Below are positions 60,363 to 64,000 of a DNA stretch of 64,000 nt, piece after piece. Numbering within the stretch: position 1 is the stretch's first letter; each line of letters begins with the position of its first letter. Origin of the DNA: Theobroma cacao (lineage: Eukaryota; Streptophyta; Magnoliopsida; Malvales; Malvaceae); assembly GCF_000208745.1 (NCBI RefSeq), contig NC_030852.1, positions 20,538,882-20,602,881 on the forward strand, in the 5' to 3' direction. A program made the position numbers and the translations under genes. The notes beneath the pieces are model-generated. The model was not told the DNA's origin and searched no databases. It saw nothing but the letters and a program-made list of their open reading frames with translations.

Positions 60363-62138
60363 TGTTAGTATAAGCCCTACAAGCCAATCTATGGTTGTAT
60401 GGGAATTGCAATTTTGAGATATTCAGGTATGACATTTTGTTATTCATAATAACATTGAGGTAGTTCTTTATCCATAAGTTTGTAATTTAATTACTTTTTT
60501 GTACTCATTTAAATAAAGCCCATGGAACTATATAAGCCTTACAAAGGAATTGTATTGTGATACAATTATGAAATCTTTATAAATCAAATCATTGTTCTTA
60601 AAAGTTCATGATCATTGTATTATTGAGACAAGGCATCAATAATGCTCAAAGATAGGCACATGATATGTTCCTTACTTGTGAAGTAAGCAATCGTTCTCAT
60701 AGGTTGAAGTATAAATATACTTGGAACTAGCATGTGGGTGTTTGCCATGGGAGAGNTCGTTCTCATAGGTTGAAGTATAAAGATACTTGGAACTAGCATG
60801 TGGGTGTTTGCCATGGGAGAGCGAGTTCACTAAACACGACCTGCCATGAGAAGTGCATTTGGTATTTCCCTCAAGTGTCTATGCAATACTTCTCATGTGT
60901 CAGTTGTGTAAATACTCCCTAGACTTGAGACACCAAGTTATCTTATGTGTGGAGTGTTATGCTTTGATTTCATCCCTATGGGTGCTTAACCAAGGATGCC
61001 AAAACAAGATGTTTTTGGGTATAGCATAAATCATGTGAAGGCAGATGAGTGGTCAAGATAGGAATCATCACCCCAAGTGATTCAAGGGGAAATATCTCAT
61101 TAGTTCTTGGTTGATATTAGCTTAATCAAATCCTTGGCCAAGGTGATTAGGAGATTATGAAATGAGTTTCATAAGTCTCCATAAAGCTAATGATCTAACT
61201 GCAAGAACAAATATGGAGATCAATAAGAGTAGGCACTGCACCAAGCTCTTATCATCTTCGGGATATATGATAAGGGAATGAATTACACTGAAAAACTATA
61301 CACTGAAAGGTTGTCAAAGACTCCTTTGACCCTCCTAACCATTGGGTGGCCATGATGCATTGCTAAATGCCAATCATGGTCTATGGAATTGAATTAGTTA
61401 ATTTAAAATTGAATATGATTCATTTAAATTAATTAGTTAATAATATTATAATTCAATTCCATTGCCAACATGCTAGGAACCTAATGGGTCACACACAAAG
61501 GTTGCAATTTGGATTAAATTGAGAGTGTGATGATTTAAGTTAGACTTAAATCAAATTTTAGGTTTTAACTATTAAAGACCTAATTAAAAGAGTTTAATTA
61601 GGTATTGGTTAAATATTATAATTGTTATAATATTAAGGACTTATTTTGCAAATTTTAATAAGTTAAACCTAGATATAAATATCACATTATAGCCACTTTT
61701 TTTTAGTGGAGAAGGATTTTCTCTTGAGTGCTGCCACTCTTGAGATGTTTATTTTCTTTTGAAAACTTCTCCTTTGATTTTTTTGCTGGAAATCAAAGAA
61801 GAAAAGAGGACAAATCGTTGTCCACTTGCTAGCACAAGCCCGTGGCATAAAGCTCTCTCCTTGATACGGATCCGTTACAATAGTGTATGCATCATTAGAG
61901 GCCAAGCGATTGAGTGGCTGGGATTCTTTCACACCAAAAGTGTTCGTGTTTTGTCACCAAAAGGAATGCATTTGATTACGATATCACTTGGAAAGCTACA
62001 TTCTTTTTCTGATTTTTTGTGGTACACAACTTTGTATTAAACAACCAAGGTGATCCAAAGTTAAGAGGAATGGTTTTATTTTTATTTCAACCCTTTTTAT
62101 TCCGCTGCGTTGATGCTCTAATCATGCCATTCCTAGCA
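60363..62138 (+). mobile_element. 3' LTR of the copia element (1776 bp, includes a suspect duplication)
   Basis: It starts TGTTAGTATAAGCCC and ends ...TTCCTAGCA before the TSD. About 65 bp of its length may be artefact (60691-60821). The sequence TAGATATAAATATCACATT near 61670 could lie close to the promoter TATA region, and the 3' end TTTTATTCCGCTGCGTTGATG resembles the R/U5 end of this copia type. Confidence 0.88.
60691..60821. repeat. 65-bp direct duplication around a single N
   Basis: 60691-60755 and 60757-60821 match with one difference (T/G near 60720 and 60786), separated by N at 60756. This looks like two contig ends that overlap but were joined by a placeholder. Confidence 0.92.
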
Positions 62139-62199
62139 ACCATATGTTCCTATATTATATGGATATGTATGTTATGCATTGAGTGATAATGTTATATAA

Positions 62200-62425
62200 T
62201 AACTATAACCGTGCATGTGCGGTGTGGGAGTGCACGTGACAGTGCCAGTAGTGTGCGGTGTGGGAGTGCACATGCCGAAAATGATGTGGGCGGGAATGCG
62301 TATGATGATATTGAAATGTGCGAGTAAGGAGTGCACATGATGATAGTGAAATGTGTGAATAGGAAGTGCACATGATGATATTGAAATGTGCTTGTAGGGA
62401 GTGTACATGAGCTGAGTGAAGCAGC
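62200..62425 (+). repeat. Degenerate minisatellite in LTR
   Basis: TGCGGTGTGGGAGTGCAC-like units occur at 62219 and 62253, then shortened units with GTGCGAGTAAGGAGTGCAC and GAAATGTG, period about 36-40 bp. Same place in the LTR as the 55-bp and 42-bp arrays. Confidence 0.82.
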
Positions 62426-63136
62426 GGGGGTGTACATGTATGTGTGTATATATGCTATAGACAAGTTATGAAAATAAAAAATGTGATTGCACTCTATGCT
62501 ATAGAATGCCTTTCCGTTGTAATGAGAAACCCTCTGTTTTGCTTGTCTTGTTTGGATATTTGCTATAGTTTTCACTCTTTTCAATTCCATCGTGGATTAT
62601 AAATCCTTCAGCCTAAGGGATTAAATAATCAAGGGTTGAAATAAGAGGATTAAACAAGAAATTAAACTAAATCGCATTGTTTTTAAAATAAGTGTATCAT
62701 GTTTTCTAAACTTTCCGTACTGCTTGCTTGTTCCCCTCATATGTTCACTCATTGGGTTTATACTCACTCTTTTTAACTTCATGTTTTAGGTTTTCTGAAC
62801 TGAGAGGTGATTGGATCCCACGCCCAGAGTCACTCCACTGACGTTCAGAGTCTTTGAATGTGTACATGTAAACCGGATGTGATTTGCTAAGAATCGTTTG
62901 GCAAACTTTTTATGTATATTATGATTGATGAATACCACTATGAGTATACACTTGAATTTTTTGAATCGATTTCAATGAAGTTACTATTTGAACATCATGA
63001 TTTATGGAACTTAAAAGGGAATATGGATGATAAAGGGGCTAACGTACAGGTTCATACGGGAAGGCTTGCTTGGGCTTAGTGGGCTATGCCTATTGAGCCC
63101 ATATGCTGATCATGGCCCAGAAATTGGGCTGTGACA

Positions 63137-63610
63137 CCTTAAATAGCCTCCAAAAGCCCTAGCTTCCAAAATCCCATAAGCTTGTTATTTGTGGAAAATA
63201 CAGTGAGGGTCGCAGCTCTCAATTTATAGGGTTGTGGTACTCAAAGGTTCTACCCAATTTTATTTTTTTGGTGCAATATTTTCACTTTGACAAAGATTTT
63301 GACCATCTTTCAGTCAAAACTAGGCAAAGTGGTAAACATTAAACTTGTATCCTTGCCTCTTAGCTTTCTAATGGTTTACAAATCATGTCATTTGGACTTC
63401 TGTAGTGGAAGATATACTTAAAGAACTAAAACATATGCAAATAGAGCAACAGTCCATTGTGCACCTTTCTTCACCAATTGAAATTATTTTTGATCCTAAA
63501 TCTAGTCCAACTTAGACTAATTAGATATTTAATCTCTCATTAAATATATGAATTTGATGCACTCATCAGTCTACCTATAGTTACGCGTCTATGGAGATTG
63601 GGGTTTCACA
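63137..63610 (-). mobile_element. 5' fragment of a chromovirus-family LTR
   Basis: On the minus strand it starts TGTGAAACCCCAATCTCC at 63610 and matches 863-1340, then joins the AGAGCTGCGACCCTCAC block also seen at 4100-4235. It ends at GGCTATTTAAGG where the LTR end at 63136 abuts. A 123-bp piece present at 978-1100 is missing. It contains the 180-bp module in sense (63285-63445). Confidence 0.82.
63285..63445 (-). repeat. Copy of the 180-bp LTR module, sense to its LTR
   Basis: Minus-strand match to 1157-1340, with GACTTCTGTAGTGGAAG on the plus strand. Same orientation and place as in the LTRs at 863 and 3645. Confidence 0.8.
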
Positions 63611-64000
63611 ATGATCCACGGGTTCAACCAAGTTATGGTAAGTGGAACTTTGATTTTGATTATAGATTTCTTAAGGAAATGAATTGTGATTTTGTGAAAA
63701 TGTTTGTGGTAGAAAAGATTTATGAGGTTTGAAAGAGATTATCTGTATGCATGTTACCAAAGCATTGTTGAATGGTGGAAATTAAGGTATAAAGAAAAGG
63801 GCTTTGAAGGAAATATTGAAGTGTATGAAAGTCCAAGCCATTCCAAAGGTAAGCATGCAATGTAAATTGATTGTGCTATCTTGGGTACGGCTAGGAAGAA
63901 TGCTTATACTAGTTATGAGTTTGGATGTTGTGTGAATGTAATGTTTTGAAGAAAGTAAAGGATAGAAAATTATGCATGTAAAGACTTGAGAATTCTTTGG
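63611..64000. other. Unassigned sequence at the right edge
   Basis: No LTR homology and no protein trace. AT-rich, with several GTAAG-like words but no frame to support exons. Confidence 0.4.

Larger units (their letters stand above)
54232..62138 (+). mobile_element. Ty1/copia element with internal deletion, TSD accat
   Basis: It starts TGTTAGTATAAGCCC at 54232 and ends ...CCTAGCA at 62138, flanked by a perfect TSD accat (54227-54231, 62139-62143). The 5' LTR survives only as 126 bp (54232-54357) and is joined directly to the gag/protease part, so the rest of the LTR, the primer-binding site and most of gag are deleted. Protease, integrase, RT and RNase H traces follow, then a complete 3' LTR. 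A chromovirus-family solo LTR (54698-57448) sits in the protease/integrase spacer. Over the 126 shared LTR bases I count 5 differences. Confidence 0.92.
48401..63136 (+). mobile_element. Mosaic gypsy-type LTR split by two insertions (about 3.8 kb without them)
   Basis: It starts TGTAACACCCCATACCC at 48401. The first about 550 bp match the LTR start at 11143 on the minus strand. Then 49000-50099 is extra sequence not seen in that copy. The solo LTR at 50100-53131 interrupts it, and it resumes with GGGGCAAAATGGTCATTTT and the leader region like 10240-10400 inverted. At 54231 a copia element interrupts, and it resumes at 62144 with a minisatellite and ends GGGCTGTGACA at 63136. Left flank gatat and right flank cctta do not match, so it is not a simple solo insertion. 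Confidence 0.78.

Noticed and set aside
48396..63141. Simple solo LTR 48401-63136
   Set aside because: Left flank gatat and right flank cctta do not match; a deletion or recombination at one side is needed.
63606..63615. TCACAATGAT at 63606 equals the right edge of the solo LTR at 53131, suggesting one split insertion with TSD atgat
   Set aside because: 50100-53131 already has its own perfect TSD and complete ends; the second match is best explained by chance.
63611..64000. Exon of a host gene at the right edge
   Set aside because: Only short frames and isolated splice-like words; nothing recognisable.

Overview
The window is a repeat-only stretch of an AT-rich flowering-plant nuclear genome, very probably a eudicot. 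Every coding trace I can identify is a decayed retroelement protein: Ty3/gypsy chromovirus, Ty1/copia including a Sirevirus type, and an L1-type LINE. I found no intact gene, no host gene, no rRNA or tRNA gene and no CRISPR array. The short palindromes in several LTRs weakly remind me of Malvaceae repeats, but I cannot check this and do not rely on it.

Layout, left to right. 1-3191: the 3' end of a chromovirus (pol remnant, polypurine tract, 3' LTR). 3192-8583: old unclassified sequence holding a mosaic LTR piece (3645-5190) and a solo LTR (5865-8463). 8584-22150: a minus-strand gypsy element with its 3' LTR (8584-11143), a long non-coding interior and a gag-like remnant. It is interrupted by a Sirevirus (12677-17074), which itself holds a solo LTR (13949-16608), and by a second solo LTR (19330-21970). 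22523-30491: a second Sirevirus on the minus strand (3' LTR, several polypurine tracts, envelope-like ORF, RT/RNase H), interrupted by a 3-kb solo LTR of another family (24157-27129). 30492-34844: broken LTR pieces around a 1.6-kb solo LTR. 34845-44153: an L1-type LINE ending in poly(A), split by two solo LTRs (35330-37605, 38223-41202). 44154-44924: nothing recognised. 44925-48400: a minus-strand LTR with TATCGATA palindromes, carrying another repeat. 48401-63136: one mosaic plus-strand LTR broken by a solo LTR (50100-53131) and by a copia element (54232-62138), which contains yet another solo LTR (54698-57448). 63137-64000: an LTR fragment, then unassigned sequence.

Boundaries were set by eye from TG...CA ends plus 5-bp target-site duplications (TSDs). 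Seven solo LTRs have perfect TSDs (taaag, tagca, ttaag, ataaa, tgttg, atgat, tttac) and two have 4/5 matches. No gypsy element with two LTRs is present, so LTR-LTR recombination has removed most interiors.

The most unusual structure is inside the LTRs. Related LTRs share a backbone but carry interchangeable modules. These are minisatellites of 55 or about 42 bp, clusters of short perfect palindromes (CTCGCTGCAGCGAG in most, TGTATCGATACA in one), and a module of about 180 bp that sits in opposite orientations and different places in different copies. Three short runs or single Ns mark assembly gaps, at 15432, 55924-56086 and 60756.
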